DNA of 45,164 nucleotides from Kyrpidia sp. (GTDB lineage: Bacteria; Bacillota; Bacilli; Kyrpidiales; Kyrpidiaceae), in the NCBI GenBank assembly GCA_029960885.1, contig JASBVV010000024.1, positions 1-45,164 on the forward strand, in the 5' to 3' direction. Of this stretch, positions 25,883 through 33,379 are shown one piece after another (within the stretch, counting starts at the first letter, position 1; every line of letters starts with the position of its first letter). A program made the position numbers and the translations under genes. The notes under the pieces were generated by a model. The model did no database searches. It was not told the DNA's origin and was given only the letters and a program-made list of their open reading frames with translations.

Positions 25883-26149
25883 TCATCGCCGTCGAAGGGC
25901 GGTGCCTTTCGGCGCCGGGGTGACCGGGTCGGGCCCCGGCCCCAATGATCGCAGATGGTTATACAACGTTCCTCTGGAAATCCCCAATATCCTCGTGGCC
26001 GCCGCCTTGTTGCCTCCGGTTTTTCGCAGGGCTTCCAGGATAGAGTCCCGCGTCGGCCCCTGGGTATCTTTTGGTTTCAGTGAAAAGGCCTGCGGGTGGA
26101 AGTGCCCCCATCGGACGCAGACATGCCGGACCGGGAAGTGTAACTTCAT
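25883..26149 (-). CDS. Stand-alone Fis-type HTH (HTH_8) protein or activator remnant
   Basis: An 88-residue frame whose residues 35-68 are a typical Fis-like DNA-binding domain of sigma-54 activators (ILEALRKTGGNKAAATRILG then ISRGTLYNHLRSLG). The AAA+ domain that normally precedes it is absent. The first 30 residues resemble nothing I know and the ATG at 26149 lacks a good ribosome site. It is divergent from the proline catabolism genes, which have a sigma-54 promoter and palindromes in the shared intergenic region. It may be the leftover end of a RocR/PutR-like activator or a small regulator in its own right. Confidence 0.6.
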   Translation of the reverse strand: MKLHFPVRHVCVRWGHFHPQAFSLKPKDTQGPTRDSILEALRKTGGNKAAATRILGISRGTLYNHLRSLGPGPDPVTPAPKGTALRRR

Positions 26150-26193
26150 CTTAGCACGGGTTCCGGGGTAAACAAAGGATGATGTTCATACCC

Positions 26194-26223
26194 GTGTTTA
26201 AACACAAGTGTTTCATTTGAACA
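26194..26223. promoter_or_regulatory. Tandem palindromes, candidate upstream activator sites
   Basis: GTGTTTAAACAC (26194-26205) is a perfect 12-base palindrome. TGTTTCATTTGAACA (26209-26223) is a related imperfect one (TGTT...AACA). They lie about 45-70 bases upstream of the sigma-54 promoter, a workable place for an enhancer-binding activator or for a Fis-type protein. Confidence 0.55.
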
Positions 26224-26264
26224 GGTGGCATCTCGGGAGAACACCGGCGTCGCGAAATCGGGAG

Positions 26265-26279
26265 TGGCACGCGATTTGC
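26265..26279 (+). promoter_or_regulatory. Sigma-54 (-24/-12) promoter of the proline catabolic operon
   Basis: TGGCACGCGATTTGC has the invariant GG (26266-26267) and GC (26278-26279) exactly 10 bases apart and matches the TGGCACG-N4-TTGC consensus. It lies about 30 bases before the proline dehydrogenase start. This predicts RpoN/SigL-dependent, activator-controlled expression. Confidence 0.8.
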
Positions 26280-26309
26280 GTAATGACATGGACGGGGGAG
26301 GTCATGGGA

Positions 26310-27233
26310 ATGGAGCAATGGATGAGGCAGGGGTTTCATTGGTTGGCGGCGAACCCTTCGGCCAATCGCTGGGCCCGGCGCTGGGGTTTGCGGTTCGGCG
26401 CCGCCCGGTTTGTCGCGGGTGAAACTCTGGAAAAAGCGCTGGACGTTGTGCGGGATTTGAATCGCCGAGGGCTGGAGGTGACTTTGGACCATCTGGGGGA
26501 ATCGGTAACGGACGCGGCCGAGGCGGAGGAGGCCGTCCGGGCGTGTCTGGAGACCCTCGAAGGGATCGACCGGACCGGGGTGCGGTCCCATTTGTCGATT
26601 AAGCTCACCCAATTGGGACTGGATATCGACAGGTCACTGACGGAGAAACAGGTGGTACAGATCCTGGAGCGTGCCGGAAAGGCGGGGACGTTTGTCCGCA
26701 TCGACATGGAGGACTCGGCCCGTCTACCGGCGACGCTGGACCTGTTCAAAACCGTGCGCCGCGTCTACGACCATGTCGGTATTGTCATCCAGGCGTACCT
26801 TTATCGAAGCGAACAGGATCTTCGGGAGCTTGAGACCCTTGGAGCCAACGTGAGGCTGGTGAAAGGGGCTTACCGGGAGCCTCCTTCCCTGGCTTTTCCA
26901 AGCAAACGAGACGTGGACGAGAACATGAAAAAGCTGATCGACATGCACTTGCAAAGCGGCTGTTACACCGCCGTGGCCAGTCACGACCCGGCCATTCTTG
27001 GCCATACCCGAGAGAGAGTGGAGCAGTGGTCGGTCCCCCGGGACCGCTTTGAGTTTCAGATGCTGTACGGCATCCGGCCGGATCTGCAGCGGGATTTGGT
27101 GGAGAAAGGATACCGGGTGCGGGTGTATGTGCCGTACGGAACCGATTGGTTCGCCTATTTCATGAGGCGTTTGGCGGAACGGCCGGCCAATGTGTGGTTT
27201 GTGCTGAAGAATGTGGGGAGGCATGCGGGATGA
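26310..27233 (+). CDS. Proline dehydrogenase
   Basis: A 307-residue FAD enzyme oxidising proline to pyrroline-5-carboxylate and passing electrons to the quinone pool. The TIM-barrel motifs are visible: LSIKLTQLGLDID, FVRIDMEDS, VRLVKGAYREP (catalytic lysine) and the substrate-binding FEFQMLYGIRPDLQ, with VRVYVPYGTDWFAYFMRRLAER at the end. An ATG at 26304 is only 2 bases from GGAGG, so the ATG at 26310 (spacing 8) is preferred. Its stop overlaps the start of the next gene as ATGA. It is the monofunctional Gram-positive type, not a PutA fusion. Confidence 0.92.
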   Translation: MEQWMRQGFHWLAANPSANRWARRWGLRFGAARFVAGETLEKALDVVRDLNRRGLEVTLDHLGESVTDAAEAEEAVRACLETLEGIDRTGVRSHLSIKLTQLGLDIDRSLTEKQVVQILERAGKAGTFVRIDMEDSARLPATLDLFKTVRRVYDHVGIVIQAYLYRSEQDLRELETLGANVRLVKGAYREPPSLAFPSKRDVDENMKKLIDMHLQSGCYTAVASHDPAILGHTRERVEQWSVPRDRFEFQMLYGIRPDLQRDLVEKGYRVRVYVPYGTDWFAYFMRRLAERPANVWFVLKNVGRHAG

Positions 27234-28771
27234 TCGAGTTTCGAAACGAGCCTTTGTCGAATTTTCAGGATGCGGCTGTGCGGACGCAGATGGAGCGAGC
27301 CCTCCGCCGGGTCGAAACGTTGCTTGGACGACATTATCCTCTGGTCTTGAGCGGCAAGGCGGTGGACACCGCGGATCGGATGGTCTCGCTGAATCCCGGC
27401 CAGACCGACCAGGTGGTGGGTACGGCGGCCAAGGGTACTCCCCAACAGGTGGATGAAGCGGTCGAGGCGGGCTGGAAGGCGTTTCCGGCTTGGTCGCGGC
27501 TGTCGGCGGAGGCGCGGGCGGGGTATCTGTTCCAGGCCGCGGCGGAGTTGCGGCGCCGGAAGTTTGAATTTGCGGCGTGGATGGTGTACGAGGTCGGCAA
27601 GAATTGGGCGGAAGCGGATGCCGATGTGGCCGAGGCCATCGACTTCCTGGAATACTATGGAAGAGAAGCGATCCGCCTCGGACGGGGTGTCTCCCTGGTA
27701 CCGTATGCCGGCGAGGACAATCGGATGACTTATATCCCTCTCGGCGTCGGCGTGATCATCGCGCCGTGGAACTTTCCCCTGGCGATTCTGGTCGGGATGA
27801 GTTCGGCGGCCTTGGTGGCGGGAAACCCGGTGATCATCAAACCGTCGAGCCAGGCGCCGGTGGTGGCTGCCAAATGGGTGGAGCTCCTTCGTGACATCGG
27901 AATTCCGGATGGGGTCGCACAGTATCTGCCTGGATCGGGTGGCGTGCTTGGAGATGCCCTGGTGGATCATCCAGGTGTGCGGTTCGTGAATTTCACTGGT
28001 TCGAAAGAGGTCGGGTTGCGCATCGTGCAGCGCGCGGCGGTTCCGACACCCGGGTGTCGCTGGATTAAGCGGGTGGTGGCGGAAATGGGGGGCAAGGACG
28101 GGATCGTTGTGGACGAGACGGCGGATCTCGACGCGGCGGTAAAAGGGATTCTCGTCTCCGCGTTCGGCTATCAGGGCCAAAAATGTTCCGCCGGTTCCCG
28201 GGCCATCGTGGTCCGCCCGGTTTATGAGGAGGTGGTGGAGCGCCTGAGGGACGGGTTGAAACAGTGGACCGTGGGAAAACCGGTGGACAACGCTCCTGTG
28301 GGTCCGGTGATCGATGAGTCGGCGTACCGCAAGATTCTGCACTATATGGAAATCGGCCGCGAAGAGGGGCGGTGCATTGCCGGCGGCGGACCGGCGGAAG
28401 GACCCGGGTATTATTTACAGCCGACGATTTTTGCTGACGTCGACCCCAAAGCCCGGATTGCCCAAGAGGAGATCTTTGGGCCGGTGCTGGCGGTTATCCC
28501 GACGGACAACTTTGAACATGCCGTAGAGGTGTACAACGATACGGAGTACGGCCTGACCGGCTCGCTGTACACCCGGCGCCGGGACCGGGTGGAGTACGTT
28601 CGGGAGCGCATGCATTGCGGGAATCTGTATATCAATCGAAAATGCACCGGCGCACTGGTTGGGGTGCACCCCTTCGGCGGGTTCAATATGTCGGGAACCG
28701 ATTCCAAGGCCGGCGGACCGGATTACCTACTGTTGTTTACCCAGGCGAAGGCGGTTTCCGAGGTGCTATAG
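27230..28771 (+). CDS. 1-pyrroline-5-carboxylate dehydrogenase
   Basis: A 513-residue aldehyde dehydrogenase superfamily enzyme oxidising glutamate semialdehyde (from P5C) to glutamate with NAD+. IIAPWNFPLAI, the catalytic Glu in VVAEMGGKDGIVV, the catalytic Cys in GYQGQKCSAGSR and the ending FGGFNMSGTDSKAGGPDYLL are all diagnostic of the RocA/PutC group. It overlaps the proline dehydrogenase gene by four bases and completes proline-to-glutamate breakdown. The product feeds the glutamate pool next to a damaged glutamate dehydrogenase. Confidence 0.94.
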   Translation: MIEFRNEPLSNFQDAAVRTQMERALRRVETLLGRHYPLVLSGKAVDTADRMVSLNPGQTDQVVGTAAKGTPQQVDEAVEAGWKAFPAWSRLSAEARAGYLFQAAAELRRRKFEFAAWMVYEVGKNWAEADADVAEAIDFLEYYGREAIRLGRGVSLVPYAGEDNRMTYIPLGVGVIIAPWNFPLAILVGMSSAALVAGNPVIIKPSSQAPVVAAKWVELLRDIGIPDGVAQYLPGSGGVLGDALVDHPGVRFVNFTGSKEVGLRIVQRAAVPTPGCRWIKRVVAEMGGKDGIVVDETADLDAAVKGILVSAFGYQGQKCSAGSRAIVVRPVYEEVVERLRDGLKQWTVGKPVDNAPVGPVIDESAYRKILHYMEIGREEGRCIAGGGPAEGPGYYLQPTIFADVDPKARIAQEEIFGPVLAVIPTDNFEHAVEVYNDTEYGLTGSLYTRRRDRVEYVRERMHCGNLYINRKCTGALVGVHPFGGFNMSGTDSKAGGPDYLLLFTQAKAVSEVL

Positions 28772-28949
28772 GCGGACGGCCGACGGGCCCGAACAGGGTG
28801 TGATAGACCGACGGGCCGAAAGGGATGGGGGAGATGTTTCCGCTGCGCCGCCTGCGAACGTTGGCCGCGGCGGCCCGCACTCCCTCCCCCAGGCCGAGTC
28901 CGAGTGCCAGTCCGGCGAAGAACCAGAGCCGCGTTTTGCGGCGGGTCAT
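28737..28949 (-). CDS. Small hypothetical protein with an N-terminal hydrophobic segment
   Basis: A 70-residue frame starting TRRKTRLWFFAGLALGLGLG, i.e. a short basic N-terminus then a membrane segment or signal-like stretch, then an Arg-rich and Pro-rich tail. GGGAGGG stands 6 bases before the ATG, the main reason to believe it. Its 3' end overlaps the end of the P5C dehydrogenase gene by 35 bases on the other strand. No family recognised. Confidence 0.5.
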   Translation of the reverse strand: MTRRKTRLWFFAGLALGLGLGEGVRAAAANVRRRRSGNISPIPFGPSVYHTLFGPVGRPPIAPRKPPSPG

Positions 28950-29115
28950 TCCTTTCCCTCCCGTGAGTGGAGCGGGGTTGACGGCGGGTTGCCAAGAATA
29001 TGTTGTGCAAAGTGGCGGAATTTATTTCAAGGGCCCAAGCGGAACAACGCGGGCAAGGAGGGCGCTAGGCGGGTGACGCACCCGATATCGGCGGAAATTT
29101 CAATGGAAACGGCCA

Positions 29116-29144
29116 TTGCTGTTTGGCCTGGTTTCGCATACAAT
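29116..29144 (+). promoter_or_regulatory. Promoter of the c-di-AMP riboswitch transcript
   Basis: TTGCTG (29116-29121) and TACAAT (29139-29144) are separated by 17 bases. The expected start near 29151 lies just before the riboswitch. Confidence 0.7.
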
Positions 29145-29154
29145 AATACCGTGG

Positions 29155-29280
29155 CCGTCAAGGTCGCTGGGCGCTGAGTTCCGACCAACGGAAGCGGGGG
29201 ACCCATTCTCTGGGGTGAATCCGGAGAGATCCGGTAGGGTGGCTCTCGACCCGAACCCGTCAGCTAACCCCGTAAGCGGA
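29155..29280 (+). ncRNA. c-di-AMP riboswitch (ydaO-yuaA class)
   Basis: The conserved core of this class is readable: GCGGGGGACCCA, then TGGGGTGAATC, a variable stem (CCGGAGAGATCCGG), GTAGGGTGGCTCTC, and the hallmark ACCCGTCAGCTAACCCCGT. CGCT (29172-29175) pairs with AGCG (29275-29278) to close P1. In known cases high c-di-AMP turns the downstream gene off. The ribosome site GGAAGGAGAGG starts at the 3' edge of P1, and no terminator stands between aptamer and start codon, so control of translation initiation is likely. Confidence 0.9.
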
Positions 29281-29297
29281 AGGAGAGGGGAGTCAGT

Positions 29298-29609
29298 ATG
29301 TCTTCGGTGGATGCCAAGGACAGAGGTTGCGTTCGGGTGTGTATCAAGCTGGGGGATGGACGTGTTCCCTGGATCGGTCTAAACGGGAGACGTTTGGAAC
29401 TTCCCTTTGCATCGGTCAAGGTGGTCGCGCGGCTGGTCGGCGCGAACCTGAGCAAGAATCCGGAACTTCGGGAAGTGGTCGTCGGCAACCCGGATCGCCT
29501 GCGAGGGAAGGGCGATGTGGGAACAGTGATCGAAGCCCTGCGCGAGGTGATCCTCGCCAGTGGTCGGGCGATGGAGTTTTCGGCCCGCATGAGCGTGGAA
29601 GGTGCGTAG
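29298..29609 (+). CDS. Unknown 103-residue protein under c-di-AMP riboswitch control
   Basis: A small soluble protein I do not recognise. The first half looks like beta strands (VRVCIKLGDGRVPWIGLN, then RRLELPFASVKVVARLVGAN), the second half helical (GTVIEALREVILASGRAMEF). There is no signal peptide or membrane segment. The ATG at 29298 follows a long purine-rich ribosome site and the riboswitch. Known targets of this riboswitch class are mostly potassium and osmolyte transporters and cell-wall hydrolases, so a small soluble protein is an unusual client. A terminator follows, so it is probably monocistronic. Confidence 0.75.
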   Translation: MSSVDAKDRGCVRVCIKLGDGRVPWIGLNGRRLELPFASVKVVARLVGANLSKNPELREVVVGNPDRLRGKGDVGTVIEALREVILASGRAMEFSARMSVEGA

Positions 29610-29659
29610 ACGGTCGGATTCAGATACAATCGAAGGTGGACGGGGGAGCACGCATGATG

Positions 29660-29684
29660 GGACCGCTTGGTGGCGGTCCTTTTT
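29660..29684 (+). terminator. Rho-independent terminator after the riboswitch-controlled gene
   Basis: GGACCGC (29660-29666) pairs with GCGGTCC (29673-29679) around a 6-base loop, followed by TTTTT (29680-29684). Confidence 0.85.
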
Positions 29685-29724
29685 GTAAGGGATCACCTCG
29701 GCGGGAAAGAGGGAGAGGGTCGAC

Positions 29725-30588
29725 ATGAACCACGTGCGGTTTCATGCCATCACGGGGGATCCGATTTTGTACATTGATCATCGGCAAAAACCAAACGGAT
29801 ATATCGATGGGCACTGTCCGTTCTGTCATCCTTCGGAGTCGATCAAACACGTGTATCCGGTCGGGGATGATGCGATCAGTGTCTGGGAGAATCTATACCC
29901 CGTGGTCCCCGAAGGAATGACCCAGGAACTGGTGGTGGAGAGCCGACGGCACGATCGAATGCTCGGCGATCATTCGGCGAAAGGCATTTCGGTGTGGCTG
30001 TGGGTGATCCGGGAACGCATGCGCCGGTTGTATGAACAGCCCGGGGTGGTGTACGTGTCGATGTTCCGAAATTGGGGGAGTGAGTCCGGGGGCACCCAGC
30101 CACACCCCCATAGCCAACTGTACGGGCTACCCTTTGTACCCCCCGGCATTGAGAGAGAACGGGAAGGGTTTCGTCGGATGCGCCGGGAAGCCGGATGCTG
30201 CCCGATTTGTCGTGAAATCGCGGAAATGGGGTCGGAGCGCCTGGTTACCGAGAATGCTTGGGCAATGGCCTTCACTCCTTATGCATCCATGCATCCGTTT
30301 GAGATATGGGTCGTGCCGAAGGATCACCTGGGTGCGTATGATGCCGCCGGCGACGCCTTCCTCGACGGCATGGCGGCGGTGTTGCACCGGGCGGTGGGCG
30401 CTTTGGAGAAAGCCATCGGCGGCCGGGCGTACAACATTGTGCTGTGTCATGAGCGGGATGCTGACTATCACCTGCGGTTTCTGATGTTTGCCAGGATCAT
30501 CACATCGTCCGGTTTTGTGCTCGGCACCGGAACGGGGATTAACGGATTGGATCCGGAACGGGCGGCGGCCACGCTCCGGGACGTTTGA
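29725..30588 (+). CDS. Galactose-1-phosphate uridylyltransferase-like protein (HIT superfamily)
   Basis: A 287-residue nucleotidyl transferase of the GalT branch of the HIT superfamily. It has the zinc-type CPFC near residue 31, the catalytic SESGGTQPHPHSQLYG (H-x-H-x-Q) near 120-135, a second CCPIC pair, and the C-terminal conserved PFEIWVVPKDH. It is shorter than classical GalT (about 330-350), so the sugar phosphate and nucleotide may differ; ADP-glucose phosphorylase-like or other hexose-1-phosphate activity is possible. No galactose genes are adjacent. A GAGGGAGAGGG site precedes the ATG. Confidence 0.8.
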   Translation: MNHVRFHAITGDPILYIDHRQKPNGYIDGHCPFCHPSESIKHVYPVGDDAISVWENLYPVVPEGMTQELVVESRRHDRMLGDHSAKGISVWLWVIRERMRRLYEQPGVVYVSMFRNWGSESGGTQPHPHSQLYGLPFVPPGIEREREGFRRMRREAGCCPICREIAEMGSERLVTENAWAMAFTPYASMHPFEIWVVPKDHLGAYDAAGDAFLDGMAAVLHRAVGALEKAIGGRAYNIVLCHERDADYHLRFLMFARIITSSGFVLGTGTGINGLDPERAAATLRDV

Positions 30589-30614
30589 TTTACGATACAG
30601 GGGTATGGTAATAT
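30585..30614 (+). promoter_or_regulatory. csoR promoter with embedded operator
   Basis: TTGATT (30585-30590) and TAATAT (30609-30614) are spaced by 18 bases. Between them ATAC-AGGG-GTAT (30595-30606) resembles CsoR operators and the site at the PDO promoter. Autoregulation is likely. The promoter position also argues that translation starts after about 30621. Confidence 0.6.
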
Positions 30615-30636
30615 GGGCACGAAGGTGGTGAACGGT

Positions 30637-30909
30637 GTGCACGGGTACGCCGATGCCAAGGACGAGCTTCTCCGACGCCTGCGTCGTATTGAAGGGCAAG
30701 TGCGCGGGGTGCAGAAGATGATCGAAGAGGACCGGTACTGTGTCGACATCCTCACCCAGTTGGCTGCGATCAGGGCGGCCGCCAACAAGGTGGCGTTGAC
30801 GATCCTGGAAGCCCATACGCGCGGGTGTGTGTCGCGGGCGATCCAATCGAACGGCGGCGATGAGGCCATTACGGAGCTCATGGAGGCCGTTGAATTTTTC
30901 ACCAAGTGA
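30637..30909 (+). CDS. csoR: Copper-sensing repressor CsoR
   Basis: A 90-residue all-helical DUF156 repressor that releases DNA on binding Cu(I). The copper triad is intact: Cys35 (DRYCVDIL), His60 and Cys64 (EAHTRGC), which separates it from CstR (no His) and FrmR. The GTG at 30637 is chosen because AAGGTGG lies 8 bases upstream and because an ATG at 30613 falls inside the -10 region. CopZ follows 21 bases downstream, supporting a copper role. No CopA ATPase gene is in the window. Confidence 0.9.
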   Translation: MHGYADAKDELLRRLRRIEGQVRGVQKMIEEDRYCVDILTQLAAIRAAANKVALTILEAHTRGCVSRAIQSNGGDEAITELMEAVEFFTK

Positions 30910-30930
30910 GATTGACGAGGGGGGTCAATC

Positions 30931-31152
30931 ATGGAAACCAAGGTGTTGCACGTCAAGGGGATGTCTTGCAGTCACTGCGTGCATGCGGTCCATTCGGCCT
31001 TGTCCGGATTGGCCGGGGTCAACGAAGTTCAGGTGAATCTTGAACAGGGGGAAGCGACGGTGACCTTCGACGGCGCGAAGGTGGGAGAGGCCGATTTCCG
31101 CCAAGCCATCGAGGATGCCGGATATGAATTGATCGCGGTTTCAAACCGGTAA
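30931..31152 (+). CDS. copZ: Copper chaperone CopZ (heavy-metal-associated domain)
   Basis: A 73-residue ferredoxin-like HMA protein with the metal-binding GMSCSHC motif (Cys13, Cys16). It carries Cu(I) in the cytosol to a P-type ATPase or buffers it. GGGGGG-type ribosome sequence (GAGGGGGG-like, 30915-30926) precedes the ATG. It is co-transcribed with csoR. Confidence 0.93.
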   Translation: METKVLHVKGMSCSHCVHAVHSALSGLAGVNEVQVNLEQGEATVTFDGAKVGEADFRQAIEDAGYELIAVSNR

Positions 31153-31159
31153 AGGCCGG

Positions 31160-31912
31160 GTGTCCGGGAACCGGGCGCCTGCGCGGAGGGAGGGGCGGGA
31201 ATTGGCGCTGGATGGCCGTCGACGGACCAAATGGCTCATTCCGGTGATCCTGGTGGTCATTGTTTCCGCCTGGGCTTGGTACCGGGGACACATCCATGCG
31301 CCCGTTTTAACCCCCGCGGATCTGGTGGCCCGGATTCGCGGGTTCGGATACATGGCCTGGGGGGCGGCGGCCGTGCTGGTCGTCGCCCACGCCATTTTTC
31401 CTTATGTTCCCTTCTTCGTTCTCGCCGGAGCCAATGTGGCGGCATTCGGTGCCGTCCCTGGATTTCTCATCAATTGGTTGGGGATCGCCGCGGGAGCGTC
31501 GGTGCTGTTTTGGTTGAGCCGGGGCTTACTCCGGCGACGGGTTCGGGAGAAGTGGGCGGATCACCCCCTTGCACGGCGCCTGGACCGGGTGGCGTCATCC
31601 GGAGGATGGGCATTGGTGGCGCTGTGTCGGTTGGTCCCGGTCCTTCCGTCTTCGACCGTGGATGGACTGGCCGGAATGTCCGGCATGATGTACCGCTCCT
31701 TTTTGGTTGGCACATTGATCGGCACACTGCCCATGATCGCGGTGGAGTCCTTTTTCGGCGGGGCACTGTGGCGGCCCGAGGGTGTCGTATGGTGGAGAGC
31801 GGCCTTGGGCGCGGCAGCGTGGCTGACCGTGATCGCGGCGGGGCTGTGGGTGGGAAAATCGGCCCTGTTCGCTGGTCGGACAAAAGATTCCCGCGGCGGG
31901 CCGGAACCCTGA
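31160..31912 (+). CDS. VTT/DedA-like membrane protein (TVP38/TMEM64 family)
   Basis: A 250-residue membrane protein with about six hydrophobic segments. The family core is AIFPYVPFFVLAGANVAAFG then GFLINWLGIAAGASVLFWLSRGLLRRRV, and later CRLVPVLPSSTVDGLAGMSGM. The family is linked to lipid scrambling in homologues; in bacteria the role is mostly unknown. The start is uncertain: GTG 31160 has a weak site, while a TTG at 31202 has GAGGGG 6 bases upstream and would shorten it by 14 residues. It follows copZ by 7 bases and is probably in the csoR operon. Confidence 0.82.
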   Translation: MSGNRAPARREGRELALDGRRRTKWLIPVILVVIVSAWAWYRGHIHAPVLTPADLVARIRGFGYMAWGAAAVLVVAHAIFPYVPFFVLAGANVAAFGAVPGFLINWLGIAAGASVLFWLSRGLLRRRVREKWADHPLARRLDRVASSGGWALVALCRLVPVLPSSTVDGLAGMSGMMYRSFLVGTLIGTLPMIAVESFFGGALWRPEGVVWWRAALGAAAWLTVIAAGLWVGKSALFAGRTKDSRGGPEP

Positions 31913-32009
31913 TGCCAACCCCTTTATCCTTCCATTCACCAGGGCTCGCTTTCTCTGAGGATGAACCTCCGGGCTGCGGGGCATATTGGTTCCCAGGAGG
32001 TGAATCCGC

Positions 32010-32165
32010 ATGGAGCAAGACCGTATTCGAGAATTGGAACGCGAAAAAGAGACACTTCTTGAACAGTGGATGTGGGCGGATCGCACGGAGCGGGTCAAAA
32101 TTCTGATTCGCCGGATGGAGCTTCAGGATCTGCTCGAGGACTTACAACAGACGTCCGGAGGATGA
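32010..32165 (+). CDS. 51-residue helical protein, unrecognised
   Basis: ATG at 32010 with a near-perfect AGGAGGTGA ribosome site (31996-32004), TGA at 32163. The peptide is strongly charged and predicted helical or coiled coil ([20 protein letters not shown], then [14 protein letters not shown]). No cysteines, signal or membrane part. A strong terminator follows 70 bases downstream. Function unknown; it might be a small partner of a larger protein or sporulation-related, but nothing shows this. Confidence 0.7.
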   Translation: MEQDRIRELEREKETLLEQWMWADRTERVKILIRRMELQDLLEDLQQTSGG

Positions 32166-32235
32166 TTGTGCCCGCGTCGTCCCGGATTGTCCGGGCGGCG
32201 GCCAAGATCGGAAAACGAGTTGCGGGAACAGAGAA

Positions 32236-32264
32236 AACGCCGTGGAGGTTCCATGGCGTTTTTT
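32236..32264 (+). terminator. Rho-independent terminator upstream of mgsA
   Basis: AACGCCGTGG (32236-32245) pairs with CCATGGCGTT (32251-32260, one G-T pair) around AGGTT, and the T run 32259-32264 follows. Four As before the stem could let it work weakly on the other strand. Confidence 0.88.
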
Positions 32265-32290
32265 GTGTGCGACAATTTCCCCGGTTATGG

Positions 32291-32296
32291 TACACT
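32291..32296 (+). promoter_or_regulatory. Probable -10 of the mgsA promoter
   Basis: TACACT (32291-32296) follows TGG and lies 16 bases after GCGACA (a weak -35). It is placed correctly, between the terminator and the mgsA start. Confidence 0.45.
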
Positions 32297-32380
32297 GGGC
32301 TCGCACAGCCTCCCGTTCTCCACATGCCCGGCCGGCGCCGGAACCGGCGGGGCGGCGGACGGGGGAAAGGGGGAGAGACG

Positions 32381-32764
32381 GTGTTGCGTGTGGCCCTGAT
32401 CGCGCACGATGAGAAAAAAACCGATATGGTCGCCCTGGTGCGGCGTCATGTGGATGCGTTTCGTCACGCTGCGGTGGTGGCAACAGGAACCACGGGGCGT
32501 CTCGTCCAAGAGCATACCGGACTTCCGGTGATTCGGGTCCAATCCGGACCGTATGGGGGAGACCAGCAGATCGGGGCCCAGGTGGCCGCGGGAGAACTCG
32601 ATGCCGTGATTTTTCTGCGAGATCCGCTGACTGCCCAGCCGCACGAACCGGATATCACCGCACTCTTGCGGGTGTGTGATGTGCACAACGTTCCGCTGGC
32701 CACCAACGTGGCCACGGCCGAATTGCTGCTCCGGTCGCTGTTTCCGGATCAATATTGTAATTGA
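32381..32764 (+). CDS. mgsA: Methylglyoxal synthase
   Basis: A 127-residue enzyme turning dihydroxyacetone phosphate into methylglyoxal and phosphate, a bypass that relieves sugar-phosphate excess. The phosphate-binding GTTGRLV, the [13 protein letters not shown] block (catalytic Asp61), and [14 protein letters not shown] (Asp81, His88, Asp91) match the family. Length is normal. The GTG at 32381 follows AAAGGGGGAG. Its 3' end overlaps the convergent hypothetical gene by 16 bases. Confidence 0.92.
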   Translation: MLRVALIAHDEKKTDMVALVRRHVDAFRHAAVVATGTTGRLVQEHTGLPVIRVQSGPYGGDQQIGAQVAAGELDAVIFLRDPLTAQPHEPDITALLRVCDVHNVPLATNVATAELLLRSLFPDQYCN

Positions 32765-33228
32765 AGGGCAAATTGCCAGAACGACTCGCCCACCGATTGC
32801 CGGGTGCGGGTCATGGCCACCTGCAGTTCGGTGGCGGTTCGCTCCTGCCAGGCCTGGACCGAGGTGATCCAACGGCGGGCGTCCTCGTGCACTTGTGCGG
32901 CCATCATGCGTTGAATGGCATCGGCGGCGCGACGGTCGTGTTCGGCCGCTTTGTGCATGCACTGCACGGCGATGCCCACTACGGTGGGATGATGATCACC
33001 GGCCAGAATCCGGCGAATGGATCCTTTGGCCGTCAAACGGTGATATCCGGTTTCATAATTTTCTCTGTGCAACTCTTCCAATCCTGGCAAATCCTTTGTG
33101 ATCGTGAGCAATTTCATTTGCGTGCTGACAGAACAGAGGACGGCAAGAGCGTATTCGCTGGCCGTCAGGTGATCGGCAACCCGGGTAAACACGGCGTGGT
33201 CAATGGGAGGGTGAGGCACCGGTTCCAC
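32749..33228 (-). CDS. Hypothetical helical protein
   Basis: A 159-residue soluble, mainly helical protein, rich in His, Arg and Gln, with no motif I can name ([20 protein letters not shown] in the first half; [20 protein letters not shown] in the second). Helix-bundle spacing faintly recalls ferritin-like or spore-coat helical proteins, but I cannot support either. The GTG at 33228 is chosen because AAAGGAG lies 9 bases upstream; longer starts at 33297 or 33255 lack a site. Convergent with mgsA, with overlapping ends. Confidence 0.7.
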   Translation of the reverse strand: MEPVPHPPIDHAVFTRVADHLTASEYALAVLCSVSTQMKLLTITKDLPGLEELHRENYETGYHRLTAKGSIRRILAGDHHPTVVGIAVQCMHKAAEHDRRAADAIQRMMAAQVHEDARRWITSVQAWQERTATELQVAMTRTRQSVGESFWQFALQLQY

Positions 33229-33379
33229 GGCTGGCCACTCCTTTCTGCGAATCATGTCGGCACTGTAGCCTATGCAAGCCGTGCGAAAGTTGATCACCGC
33301 GACCCGGAGCGGACTACAGGTCGAGATCCCCGGTTATCCTAGATATCATCCCGCACAAGATTTGTGAAGGAGGATGGCC

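Noticed and set aside
29637-29724. Possible second riboswitch before the GalT-like gene
   Set aside because: The hairpin with T-tract is better explained as the terminator of the preceding gene; the space before it is too short for an aptamer.
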